A DNA stretch of 64,000 bases, taken from an uncultured Selenomonadales bacterium (GTDB lineage: Bacteria; Bacillota; Negativicutes; Selenomonadales; Selenomonadaceae). The notes under the pieces were generated by a model. That model saw nothing but the letters and a program-made list of their open reading frames with translations. It ran no database searches and was not told where the DNA came from. Below, in pieces: positions 28,248 through 35,592 of the stretch. How positions within the stretch are numbered: position 1 is the first letter of the stretch; every line of letters starts with the position of its first letter. The stretch lies in NCBI GenBank assembly GCA_900321035.1, contig ONUH01000003.1:124001-188000 (forward strand), given 5' to 3'. The translations under genes and the position numbers were made by a program.

Positions 28248-28982
28248 TTACTTAAACAAATCTTGAATTTGTTCTTCAGATACATCAGAAACATCATTCC
28301 ATGTTAATACATTTTCGATTGCCATTGTAGGAGAACCACTTTCACGAAAATATTTATTATGAACAGGGTATCTTTCTGAATTCTCAAAACTCACGGCATA
28401 CTGATCTACTAATTTTGCGACAGCGCTAAAAGAATATTTCTGTTCCCCATTGCCATCAAAGATACTCTGATACATCAATCCAGACGTCAAAAGACCTTGG
28501 ACAGAATCCGAGTACAGTAGATTCTCTTCATGTATATGTATGCTCATAAAAGTCAAATCTTCTTCCAATGTTGTCACGATTAAATGGCAAATTCTAAAAA
28601 ACTCGGTCTTACTAATAAGTCCTCCAAGCAGACAACGCGCAGCGTTGATTATAAATTGAATTTTCTTCAAAGTTTCTGCTTTATCTATGATATCCAGCAA
28701 CCGCAATGCGGCTTCATGTTTTTCTCCGTTTTCAGCAAGTTTTTCACCAAGTTCCAACCTGTCACTTTCGTTTAGGAATACTCCATTCAAAAACGCTTCC
28801 ATTTTTGTCCAAAAGATTTGTTCACGAATAAAGAACGGAGATTTTGCAATTGCGAACAAGGCCTTTCCAGCAGCTATCGGATCTCCCAACACAGCACCGA
28901 TGAGATCCTCCAACAAATCTTTTGAAGCCTCCGTTACTTCTTCTCTTTTTATGCACGCCTTTACCGTATCGATAAATGTCAT
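28248..28982 (-). CDS. Unknown 244-residue protein upstream of the PLD-like genes
   Basis: The protein starts MTFIDTVKACIKREEVTEAS, with AAGGGG 7 bases before the ATG. It contains DLIGAVLGDPIAAGKALFAIAKSPFFIR near 26-53, then QIFWTKMEAFLNGVF. The hydrophobic stretches are short and Gly/Ala-rich, so this is more likely a helical soluble or peripheral protein than a membrane one. The mid region has IQFIINAARCLLGGLISKTEFF near 107-128. No known family is recognised. It lies 171 bases upstream of the larger PLD-like gene, on the same strand, so it may or may not be part of that unit. Confidence 0.7.
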   Translation of the reverse strand: MTFIDTVKACIKREEVTEASKDLLEDLIGAVLGDPIAAGKALFAIAKSPFFIREQIFWTKMEAFLNGVFLNESDRLELGEKLAENGEKHEAALRLLDIIDKAETLKKIQFIINAARCLLGGLISKTEFFRICHLIVTTLEEDLTFMSIHIHEENLLYSDSVQGLLTSGLMYQSIFDGNGEQKYSFSAVAKLVDQYAVSFENSERYPVHNKYFRESGSPTMAIENVLTWNDVSDVSEEQIQDLFK

Positions 28983-29174
28983 GATCTTTCCCCTTCAAAG
29001 TCAGCAGTATAGTCGATTGCCAAGGCTTGACTTTTCTTGACAAATAACACCGCTTATCCAATTACATTCACGAAAAAAGACTCATTTCATTTCTTCAGCG
29101 TTTAGCATCTGTTATTCGCGCACATTCCCCGAATGGATTTCACAGAAGGAACCTTACGAAAAAGTGCCAGAATA

Positions 29175-29708
29175 TCAATCAAACATCCCTATATCATCAC
29201 GGTCATCAAAATTCTTTATTTTCTTTCGATTAGAAACAACTTTTGCCGGATTGCCCATCACAATCGAATATTCAGGAATAAAGTCTTTGACAACCGCCCC
29301 AGCTCCAATGACGCTCCCCTTACCAATATGCGCGCCGGAAATAATCGTTGCGCCATGTCCAACCCAAACATTATCCTCTATCACGATAGAAAAAGTTTCT
29401 CCTTTATATCGCAGTTTTCGTGCACAATGCCCATGCTTTTGAAAAGCATCCTCAAAATAAGAATAATCATGGTTTCCTGCCCTAATGAATACATCTGGCG
29501 CTATCAACAGATTATCGCCTATGTATATCCCGAAACTATCGTTCGCATCTATGACACAATTATCTCCGGCTGTTAATCCTTTGCCGATTACCAATTTTGA
29601 GGCTGCATATATTTTTGTTGTTGCGGGAATCCTAAATGTACTATAGCAATCTACCCCAACGGATCGAAGAAATCGATCCATCCGCCAGTCAAACAAACAC
29701 TTTCTCAA
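29175..29708 (-). CDS. Hexapeptide-repeat O-acetyltransferase (WbbJ/Maa-like)
   Basis: This protein of about 168-177 residues has a left-handed beta-helix pattern: IDANDSFGIYIGDNLLIAPDVFIRAGNHDYSY near residues 53-84, then IVIEDNVWVGHGATIISGAHIGKGSVIGAGAVV near 108-140 and the ending IVMGNPAKVV. The histidine in GNHDYS is the usual catalytic base. It should acetylate a sugar in the repeat unit. Two starts are possible: TTG 29708, or ATG 29681 without a clear ribosome site. A 38-bp palindrome lies 6 bases upstream of the longer start. Its neighbours are the 2-hydroxyacid dehydrogenase (upstream) and the non-glycan cassette (downstream). Confidence 0.88.
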   Translation of the reverse strand: MRKCLFDWRMDRFLRSVGVDCYSTFRIPATTKIYAASKLVIGKGLTAGDNCVIDANDSFGIYIGDNLLIAPDVFIRAGNHDYSYFEDAFQKHGHCARKLRYKGETFSIVIEDNVWVGHGATIISGAHIGKGSVIGAGAVVKDFIPEYSIVMGNPAKVVSNRKKIKNFDDRDDIGMFD

Positions 29709-29714
29709 GCGTCC

Positions 29715-29752
29715 ATAAATCGTATATATATATATATATATATACGATTTAT
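29715..29752. repeat. Perfect 38-bp palindrome with an (TA)11 core
   Basis: The arms ATAAATCG (29715-29722) and CGATTTAT (29745-29752) flank 11 uninterrupted TA dinucleotides, so the whole 38 bases read the same on both strands. It lies between the 2-hydroxyacid dehydrogenase stop and the acetyltransferase start. The arms are not just part of the TA run, which makes a chance slippage origin alone less likely. As RNA it would fold into one long AU hairpin. The TA run may be phase-variable in length. Confidence 0.75.
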
Positions 29753-29811
29753 CATCTTAGATGCCATCTCTTTCATATACAGTCATCTCCCGCGCTTTTC
29801 TACTATTGCCG

Positions 29812-30702
29812 TTATAATCCAAGGTCTCGCAATAAGTTCTCCGCCGCCTGTCGTTCCATGCTTTCTCGGCACTTATCTGTATAAGTACAGATGTGCGGGG
29901 TCAAAATTGCATTTTCACATTTCGCCAAAATGCCGGTATACGGCTCTTCCCACAGAGCATCTCCCCAAAAAGCCGCCACTTTGCCGGAAGACAGCGCCTC
30001 ATACAAGGCAGTCTCATTAATCAAGCCGCCTCTTGCACTGTTCAGCAAAATAACGCCGTCTTTCATTTGTGCAATCAAATTTGCATCCAAAATCTCTTCC
30101 TTGCCGGACGCATGAAGAGAAATCGCGTCTGCACGTCGCAACCCTTCCTCCAGCTTGCATGTCGATACTTCTGAGTTGAATTTATCATAAATCATCGTGG
30201 TGACGCCAAGTGCACGCAACAGCGAATCTGTACGCCTTCCGATACGCCCATACCCAATAAGCAACACATTCATTCCTGTAATGGATTTTCCCATCCGCTT
30301 TTTCCAAATTCCACGATGAACATCCATATTCGAAGGAATCAAACTATGACATAATGCAAGCAAAGCGGCTACCGTCATTTCGGCTACAGCCTCCGTTGGC
30401 GCCTCCGGAGTATTGGATACTCGAATGCCGTATCTTTTCGCTGCTTCCTGATCCACATTGTCCATTCCAATCCCGATACGCGCTACTGCGCGCAGCTGCG
30501 GACATTGACTAAAAACCTCCTCGTCCAGCGGTTCCAACCCCGCCAGCAAGCCGTCCGCCCCCTGTAAATGCTGGATAATCTCCTCCTTCGTCAATCTCCT
30601 TCCGAAAGGATTTTTTACAAGTTCAATACCTCTTTGACGAAACAACTCCTCCAGTAACTCATTTCCTTCCGCAAATGACGAGGCCCCCACTACGACTTTC
30701 AT
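29812..30702 (-). CDS. D-2-hydroxyacid dehydrogenase (phosphoglycerate dehydrogenase-like)
   Basis: I start at ATG 30702, after GGAGG at 9 bases; it overlaps the SIS gene stop (TGATG). The 296-residue protein has VAEMTVAALLALCHSLIPSNMDV near 104, then the NAD fold in VLLIGYGRIGRRTDSLLRALG near 145, and the active-site region LNSARGGLINETALY near 217 and ILTPHIC near 273 with His. This family oxidises or reduces D-2-hydroxyacids with NAD. It comes last in the run from aldolase to SIS. Inference: it may reduce or oxidise an alpha-keto or hydroxy group on an intermediate of that pathway. True serine biosynthesis is less likely. Confidence 0.85.
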   Translation of the reverse strand: MKVVVGASSFAEGNELLEELFRQRGIELVKNPFGRRLTKEEIIQHLQGADGLLAGLEPLDEEVFSQCPQLRAVARIGIGMDNVDQEAAKRYGIRVSNTPEAPTEAVAEMTVAALLALCHSLIPSNMDVHRGIWKKRMGKSITGMNVLLIGYGRIGRRTDSLLRALGVTTMIYDKFNSEVSTCKLEEGLRRADAISLHASGKEEILDANLIAQMKDGVILLNSARGGLINETALYEALSSGKVAAFWGDALWEEPYTGILAKCENAILTPHICTYTDKCRESMERQAAENLLRDLGL

Positions 30703-31289
30703 CAATGTCTTCCTCCCAAATATTTATCCATATAATAATCCAATGCCGCATGAAGCAGAACGGCATGCGCGCTCTCCACTTCTCCGTATGTCTCCAAGGG
30801 AACATAAAAGTTCAAGTCTCCCAATCCCCGAATCTTATTGTCCTTTCCTTTTCCGGAAAGGCTAATCGTAAATGCACCTTTCTGATTTGCCGCTTCCATC
30901 GCCTTTACGATATTCGGGGAATTTCCGGAGGAGGATATACCGACCAGCATATCCTTTTCTGACAAAATGCGTTCTACCCGATAGCTGAATACGCTCTCAT
31001 AGCCGATATCGTTACTGATAGCCGTGATATGAGCCGTCTCTGCACAAGTAGTCGTATTGACCCTCCCGTTCTGGAACCAGTCATGCGACATGTGCTCCGC
31101 CATCGTCGCACTTGCCCCATTCCCGCAAAAGAAAATCAAGCCATGTGTCCTCTGGTGAAGATCATACGCCTTACTCGCCCACCAATCTAATCCCTCATCC
31201 ACCGTAAGAACATCTTTTGTTTTGTTTGTAACAATGAGCTTCCCAAGGCCTTCTTGAATCAAGGAAAAATATGCTTTGCTATAATCCAT
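30702..31289 (-). CDS. SIS-domain phosphosugar isomerase (GmhA-like)
   Basis: The start ATG 31289 lies 6 bases after AAGGAG; upstream ATG choices in the same frame would run into the methyltransferase gene. The 195-residue protein has FFCGNGASATMAEHMSHDW near 53-71, ISNDIGYESVFSYRVERIL near 89-107 and VGISSSGNSPNIVKAMEAA near 115-133. Together these recall GmhA, which isomerises sedoheptulose-7-phosphate. Residues EH and SHDW match the GmhA metal and acid-base region. If it makes or uses a C7 phosphate it could feed the dehydroquinate-synthase-like cyclase two genes upstream, an inference worth testing. Confidence 0.85.
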   Translation of the reverse strand: MDYSKAYFSLIQEGLGKLIVTNKTKDVLTVDEGLDWWASKAYDLHQRTHGLIFFCGNGASATMAEHMSHDWFQNGRVNTTTCAETAHITAISNDIGYESVFSYRVERILSEKDMLVGISSSGNSPNIVKAMEAANQKGAFTISLSGKGKDNKIRGLGDLNFYVPLETYGEVESAHAVLLHAALDYYMDKYLGGRH

Positions 31290-31317
31290 GTAATTCTCCT
31301 TCAATACTGCAATACCA

Positions 31318-32307
31318 CTATACCAATTCTCTAACCTTTCGCGCAACGACACGAAGATGGGAGGAAAGATTGTGCTTGGAAATCCAGGCTTGCAATTCTT
31401 CTTTAGCGTCTTCATCCAGATTGCAAACCGAATTCCACCATCTACCTAACTGAACACGTTCATCCACAATACTTCGTTCCACAATGTCCCAATCCAAGCG
31501 TCCAGGAGTAGTGATGGATTCGACGGAAAAGCCACACTTTTCTAACAGAATTTGAATTGCCGCAGGGTTAATAAAATTCAAATGATGCGGCGGATTGATA
31601 TTTTTGTGCTTCTCCCATAGAAGCTGGATATCAAAGCCTTGACCATTCAATGTCGTCATGAGAAGACAGCCTCCCATGCTGAGGGAAGCATTCGCTTTTT
31701 GAAGGAATGTATCCGGAGCGCACAAATGCTCGAACAGCTCATATGCACAGAGGACATCAAATGTTCCGTCTTGTTCAGACAAGTCCTCAAACATCTTTGG
31801 CACGACGCTTAATCCTTTGTCTTTACAGATTTGCACCATATCCGCAGACGGCTCAATCGCGCAAAGATCCGCTTTCGGCCACAGTTTATGCAATTCTTCC
31901 AGGAAAAGACCGAACCCCGCCCCTACGTCACCAATTCGCTTGTCTCTGACCTGTGAAAACTCACGGACAAAATCCTCTGCCCGTGGTTTAAAAATTTTCT
32001 CCCGCCGTGCCTCCGCAAAAGGAGTGAAAAATTTTTCCACCCAAAATTTCGACGACATAGAGTTAGAGTAAAATGCACCCAACTGTGCTTGCGAAGGTCT
32101 TGGATTCGCGTAGAGAGTCCCACAATGGCGACAGGTCACATAATGAAACCCGACTTTTTCAAATTCTTGCGTATATTCGATGCTCCCACATATCGGACAT
32201 GGTATTTCCTCAAATTGCTGCGGATCGAACAAAGCCTGCACATCTGCATTTACAAGTGCAATATACTCGTTCAAAACTTTTGGATCTCTAATTTCCGATT
32301 CTTTCAT
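31318..32307 (-). CDS. SAM-dependent methyltransferase with N-terminal zinc ribbon (copy A)
   Basis: I start at ATG 32307, 8 bases after AAGGAAGG. The 329-residue protein begins with a zinc-binding pair CPICG near 37-41 and CRHCG near 58-62. Motif I is KRIGDVGAGFGLFLEEL near 116-132 and the acidic strand LCAIEPSADMVQIC near 138. The C-terminal end SSHLRVVARKVREL matches the end of the degenerate copy at 36613-37590 (SSYVRVIARKTKGM), which shows they are related. It should methylate a precursor or a sugar. It is placed between the SIS gene and the dehydroquinate-synthase-like gene. Confidence 0.87.
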   Translation of the reverse strand: MKESEIRDPKVLNEYIALVNADVQALFDPQQFEEIPCPICGSIEYTQEFEKVGFHYVTCRHCGTLYANPRPSQAQLGAFYSNSMSSKFWVEKFFTPFAEARREKIFKPRAEDFVREFSQVRDKRIGDVGAGFGLFLEELHKLWPKADLCAIEPSADMVQICKDKGLSVVPKMFEDLSEQDGTFDVLCAYELFEHLCAPDTFLQKANASLSMGGCLLMTTLNGQGFDIQLLWEKHKNINPPHHLNFINPAAIQILLEKCGFSVESITTPGRLDWDIVERSIVDERVQLGRWWNSVCNLDEDAKEELQAWISKHNLSSHLRVVARKVRELV

Positions 32308-32309
32308 TA

Positions 32310-33365
32310 TCAAAACCTTCCTTGCAGATACTCATGAATAAATGCAATAAACTCTTCATCCATATCAATTAATTGCTTCGCTAAATTCCCAAATCCCGAA
32401 CAAAGAATCGCCGCCAATTTTTTTCCTTCGTTCTTCTTATCTTTGGAAAGCGCCTGTATATATCTTTCCATATCAACATTTGCAAGGTAATTATCATCCC
32501 AAAATTGTTGAGCGATATTCCTTATCCGATCTCGTATTTCTTCATCCATAATACCTATTTTCACTGCCAATGTATTAGCCATATCCATCCCATAGCTTAC
32601 CGCAATGCCATGCGGGACACGATAATTCGTAGCCGATTCCAATGCATGACCAAAGGTATGTCCATAGTTAAAAATCTGGCGTTCATTCCGATCAAACTCA
32701 TCAATTTCAATATACGACTTCTTTATTTGTAAACTTCGCATAATCAAATTCTGCATAATTTTCGTATCATGCATCGCCTTCACGCAGTTACTTTCAAAAT
32801 AAGCGAAATCTTTCTCTCCGCCCACTACATAGTAGTGGAGCATTTCCCCCAATCCCGACTTTATATCCTCATCCCGCAACGTTTTTAAATAGCGCGGCGC
32901 AATATAGATATTCCGCGGCGGATAAAATCCTCCAACTTGATTTTTGTAAGAGCCAAAATTGACAGACGTCTTGCTTCCGATGCAACTGTCGCATTGTGCT
33001 AACAATGTGGTCGGAACTAAATTCCATTCCACGCCACGATACAATATAGATGCGGTAAACGCAACCACATCCTGCGTTATCCCTCCGCCAACAGCAAGTA
33101 ACCGATTCTTTTTACGAAACCCCCGTTGAATCAGCTCTTCTATGACAGGAATAATACCTATATAGCTTTTTTGATCTTCCGTAGCATCAATAAAAATGCA
33201 CCGCTCCGCCTCTATACTATTGTTTAATTCATCACGGTATAAATCTGCAAAATATCGGTCGATAACAATTACATCGTCCTTGGTAAGAATATGGGACAAA
33301 TCGATTCGATCACAAAAATGAACTGCATATTCCCCATCCCGAGCTTTTATTTTCATCTGTTCCAT
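32310..33365 (-). CDS. Dehydroquinate synthase-like sugar-phosphate cyclase
   Basis: This 351-residue protein has the AroB-superfamily layout: AVGGGITQDVVAFTASILYRG at 91-111, VPTTLLAQCDSCIGSKTSVN near 117-136, KNQVGGFYPP near 141, KSGLGEMLHYYV near 173 and the metal-binding NYGHTFGHALE. The glycine-rich loop reads GGGITQD, where DHQS usually has GGGVVGD, and cyclases of secondary metabolism have their own forms. AGGAG lies 7 bases before the ATG. A C7 sugar phosphate from the SIS enzyme is a possible substrate. Plain aromatic biosynthesis is unlikely here, because its partners are absent. Confidence 0.88.
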   Translation of the reverse strand: MEQMKIKARDGEYAVHFCDRIDLSHILTKDDVIVIDRYFADLYRDELNNSIEAERCIFIDATEDQKSYIGIIPVIEELIQRGFRKKNRLLAVGGGITQDVVAFTASILYRGVEWNLVPTTLLAQCDSCIGSKTSVNFGSYKNQVGGFYPPRNIYIAPRYLKTLRDEDIKSGLGEMLHYYVVGGEKDFAYFESNCVKAMHDTKIMQNLIMRSLQIKKSYIEIDEFDRNERQIFNYGHTFGHALESATNYRVPHGIAVSYGMDMANTLAVKIGIMDEEIRDRIRNIAQQFWDDNYLANVDMERYIQALSKDKKNEGKKLAAILCSGFGNLAKQLIDMDEEFIAFIHEYLQGRF

Positions 33366-33375
33366 AAACGTTCTC

Positions 33376-34047
33376 CTATTGTATTGTCAATCCGCCATCC
33401 ACGACCAGTTCTTGTCCGGTAATATATGTGTTCTCTTCGGTTCCCAAGAAATATACCGCTTTTGCAATTTCCCCCGGGGCAGCTAATCGTCCCAGTGGAA
33501 TATCTCGTGCCATCTGTCGTATTTCTTCTGCAGAATTGTTCTTTTTCGTTAATTCCGTAAGCGTTTGCCCAGGGGCAACGGTATTTACGAGGATGCCATC
33601 CTTAGCCAGTTCCAAAGCAAGCGTCTTTGTTAACCCATGAACGCCGTGCTTTGTCATGCTGTAGCCTGTCCGTCCCGGCTTCGAAATCACGCCCCAGATA
33701 GATCCAATATTGACAACTCTTCCAAATCCTGCTTGTTTCATGCAAGGCACAAAACCTTTAATCAACTGCAACGGTGAAAGCAAATTAACCTGCAACATTT
33801 CGTTTATTTCCGCAGCATTCATACTTTCTATAAAATTAATATGGTTAATTCCCGCATTGTTGATCAAAGCAAGAAATCGCTTATCTTGATTGCCTTCTAT
33901 AAACTGGGTTACCGATTGCGGAGACGACAAATCCATTTCTTCCCGTGTCGGCGCACATACTTCATACCCATGTTCACGGTACAAATCAACTGTCGCCTTT
34001 CCTATTCCCCTGCTGCCGCCGGTTACTAAAACCCGATAATCTTTCAC
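33376..34047 (-). CDS. Short-chain dehydrogenase/reductase (FabG-like fold)
   Basis: This 223-residue protein has VTGGSRGIGKATVDLYREHG at 8-27, NNAGINH near 63, IGSIWGVISKPGRTGYSMTKHG near 112 and YSMTK as the catalytic Tyr-x3-Lys near 127-131. It starts at GTG 34047, which overlaps the KdsB-like stop as GTGA, so it is translationally coupled. It would reduce a keto group with NAD(P)H. Together with the aldolase, cytidylyltransferase and cyclase, it is part of the ulosonate/cyclitol-like module. Its exact substrate is not visible. Confidence 0.88.
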   Translation of the reverse strand: MKDYRVLVTGGSRGIGKATVDLYREHGYEVCAPTREEMDLSSPQSVTQFIEGNQDKRFLALINNAGINHINFIESMNAAEINEMLQVNLLSPLQLIKGFVPCMKQAGFGRVVNIGSIWGVISKPGRTGYSMTKHGVHGLTKTLALELAKDGILVNTVAPGQTLTELTKKNNSAEEIRQMARDIPLGRLAAPGEIAKAVYFLGTEENTYITGQELVVDGGLTIQ

Positions 34048-34847
34048 GACAAAACACCCTTTACGTCACGATATTTCAGAAACCATTCATCTTTTTCCAT
34101 TTCCCGGGAAACAATTTCTAAATCTTCCGGCGTATCGACGCCTAATGAAATGTCATCCGTAATGACGGCCTTGATTTTATAACCGTTTTCCAACACGCGA
34201 AGCATATCCACCGACTCGATAATCTCGAGCGGCGTCTGTTCCATTTTCATATACTTATATAAGAAATCACGCCGGAAGAAGATAATCCCGGTCTGATTCA
34301 GCATGGGCACATCTGCAACGCCTTTTTTCCGCGACGGTATCGGTTCCCGAGAAAAATACATCGCGCCGCCATTTTTATCTACTACAACCTTGACCCGATT
34401 AGGATTATCATGTTCTTCTTTCGTCCGCAACTTGGTAATTAAATTGGAAATTACGAACTCATTCTCTTCCAAAAGCGGCTGAATCGTTTCATCAATCATC
34501 TTTGGCAAAATCATAGGCTCATCACCTTGAACCATCGCCATGACGTCGGCATGCACTCCTAATGTCTGCTCAATCTTTTGCAATGCCTCCGCGCATCTGT
34601 CGCTGGCCCGCTCATGGGTATCCGCGGTCATAACAGCCTTTCCTCCGATAGAGACGATATAATCGTATATCTCTTGATCGCAGGTTGCTACATATAAATC
34701 ATCCAGCAACGAACTCATTTTGCACCGTAAATAAACGTGCCCAATCATGGGAATCCCACAGATTTTTACCATAGGCTTACCCGGAAAGCGAAAGGAAGCC
34801 ATCCTTGCGGGGATTACTCCGATAACCGAAAAATTACCCTTTGACAT
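34044..34847 (-). CDS. KdsB-like cytidylyltransferase (3-deoxy-ulosonate activating)
   Basis: I start at ATG 34847, after GGAGG at 9 bases (a longer frame from 34907 is an upstream extension inside the aldolase gene). The 267-residue protein has VIPARMASFRFPGKPMVKICGIPMI near 9-33, MTADTHERASDRCAEAL near 74-90, and VQGDEPMILPKMID near 106-119. These are the CTP and magnesium residues of CMP-Kdo synthetase. KdsB makes CMP-Kdo for lipid A core; this copy lies amid sugar genes, with no KdsA or KdsD near, and so may activate another 3-deoxy-2-ulosonic acid. The aldolase upstream could supply it. It overlaps the aldolase by 14 bases. Confidence 0.85.
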   Translation of the reverse strand: MSKGNFSVIGVIPARMASFRFPGKPMVKICGIPMIGHVYLRCKMSSLLDDLYVATCDQEIYDYIVSIGGKAVMTADTHERASDRCAEALQKIEQTLGVHADVMAMVQGDEPMILPKMIDETIQPLLEENEFVISNLITKLRTKEEHDNPNRVKVVVDKNGGAMYFSREPIPSRKKGVADVPMLNQTGIIFFRRDFLYKYMKMEQTPLEIIESVDMLRVLENGYKIKAVITDDISLGVDTPEDLEIVSREMEKDEWFLKYRDVKGVLS

Positions 34848-35592
34848 CCTGAAGCACCTCCCTGCATTTTGTTCCAAGAAAGTACGAATCAAAACCAAGC
34901 GCCACAAACTGATAGCCCTTTTTGATGTGTTCCTCCACGTCCTCTCGCGTAGGACTGACTATGTGATAGCCCATCGGTTTTCCCATTCTGCTGCTGATTT
35001 CCTCGTATGCTGCCAGTGCATCTTTAAAGTCTTTCTGTGAAAAGTCTCCAGGATGCCCCAAAGAGCCTGACAAATCGTAAGGGCCAATCATAGTTGCATC
35101 AATCCCGGGAACCCCAAGAATTTCCTCCAAATGGTGAATGGCCTCAATATGCTCGATCTGAGCAACAACAACCGCTTCATTGGGGAATTCGCTTTTATAC
35201 TCTTCAAAGCCAAATCCATAGCCTTGAGCCCGGGATAGTCCTACCCCTCGTTTCCCAATGGGCGGATAGTAAACTGCGTCCGCCGCTTTCTGCGCATCCG
35301 TGCGATTCATGACCATGGGGACGATAATGATTCTGGCGCCGCTGTCAAGGACCCGTTTGATGATGACGGAATCATTTGCGCTCACCCTGACTGCAGGGAC
35401 CTTTCCCGAGAGGGCGATGACACGAATCAGTTCCAACGCTTCATTGATTGCAATGCCGGTATGTTCCAAATCAATCGTTACCCAATCAAAGCCGCATTGA
35501 CACAGTATCTCTGAAATAGCCGTATTCCCGATCATCTGCCATGTGCCAAATGTTACTTGGCCGCATTTTAATTTTTCCTTGATATTATCCAA
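34834..35592 (-). CDS. HpcH/HpaI family aldolase (pyruvate class II aldolase)
   Basis: I read a TTG start at 35592, after AAGGAAGG at 8 bases, in preference to a longer frame from 35679 that crosses the Gfo/Idh gene. The 252-residue protein has FGTWQMIGNTAISEIL near 15-30, DWVTIDLEHTGIAINEA near 37-53, IIVPMVMNRTDAQKAADAVYYPPIGKRG near 92-119, AQIEHIEAI near 143 and MIGPYDLSGSLGHPG near 166-180. It should join pyruvate to an aldehyde, or cleave such a product, giving a 2-keto-3-deoxy acid. That is the right type of molecule for the KdsB-like enzyme downstream. A purely catabolic role is less likely in this locus. Confidence 0.87.
   Translation of the reverse strand: MDNIKEKLKCGQVTFGTWQMIGNTAISEILCQCGFDWVTIDLEHTGIAINEALELIRVIALSGKVPAVRVSANDSVIIKRVLDSGARIIIVPMVMNRTDAQKAADAVYYPPIGKRGVGLSRAQGYGFGFEEYKSEFPNEAVVVAQIEHIEAIHHLEEILGVPGIDATMIGPYDLSGSLGHPGDFSQKDFKDALAAYEEISSRMGKPMGYHIVSPTREDVEEHIKKGYQFVALGFDSYFLGTKCREVLQDVKG

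Noticed and set aside
28822..29061. 79-codon minus-strand frame covering the start of the 244-residue gene
   Set aside because: It overlaps a gene with a good ribosome site; composition is not protein-like.
29712..29755. The TA-rich stretch as a promoter
   Set aside because: It contains TATA-like boxes in every register, so no specific -10/-35 pair can be supported.
34044..34847. A housekeeping kdsB for lipid A core Kdo
   Set aside because: No kdsA, kdsD or waaA nearby and it is translationally coupled to an aldolase and an SDR; kept as KdsB-like only.
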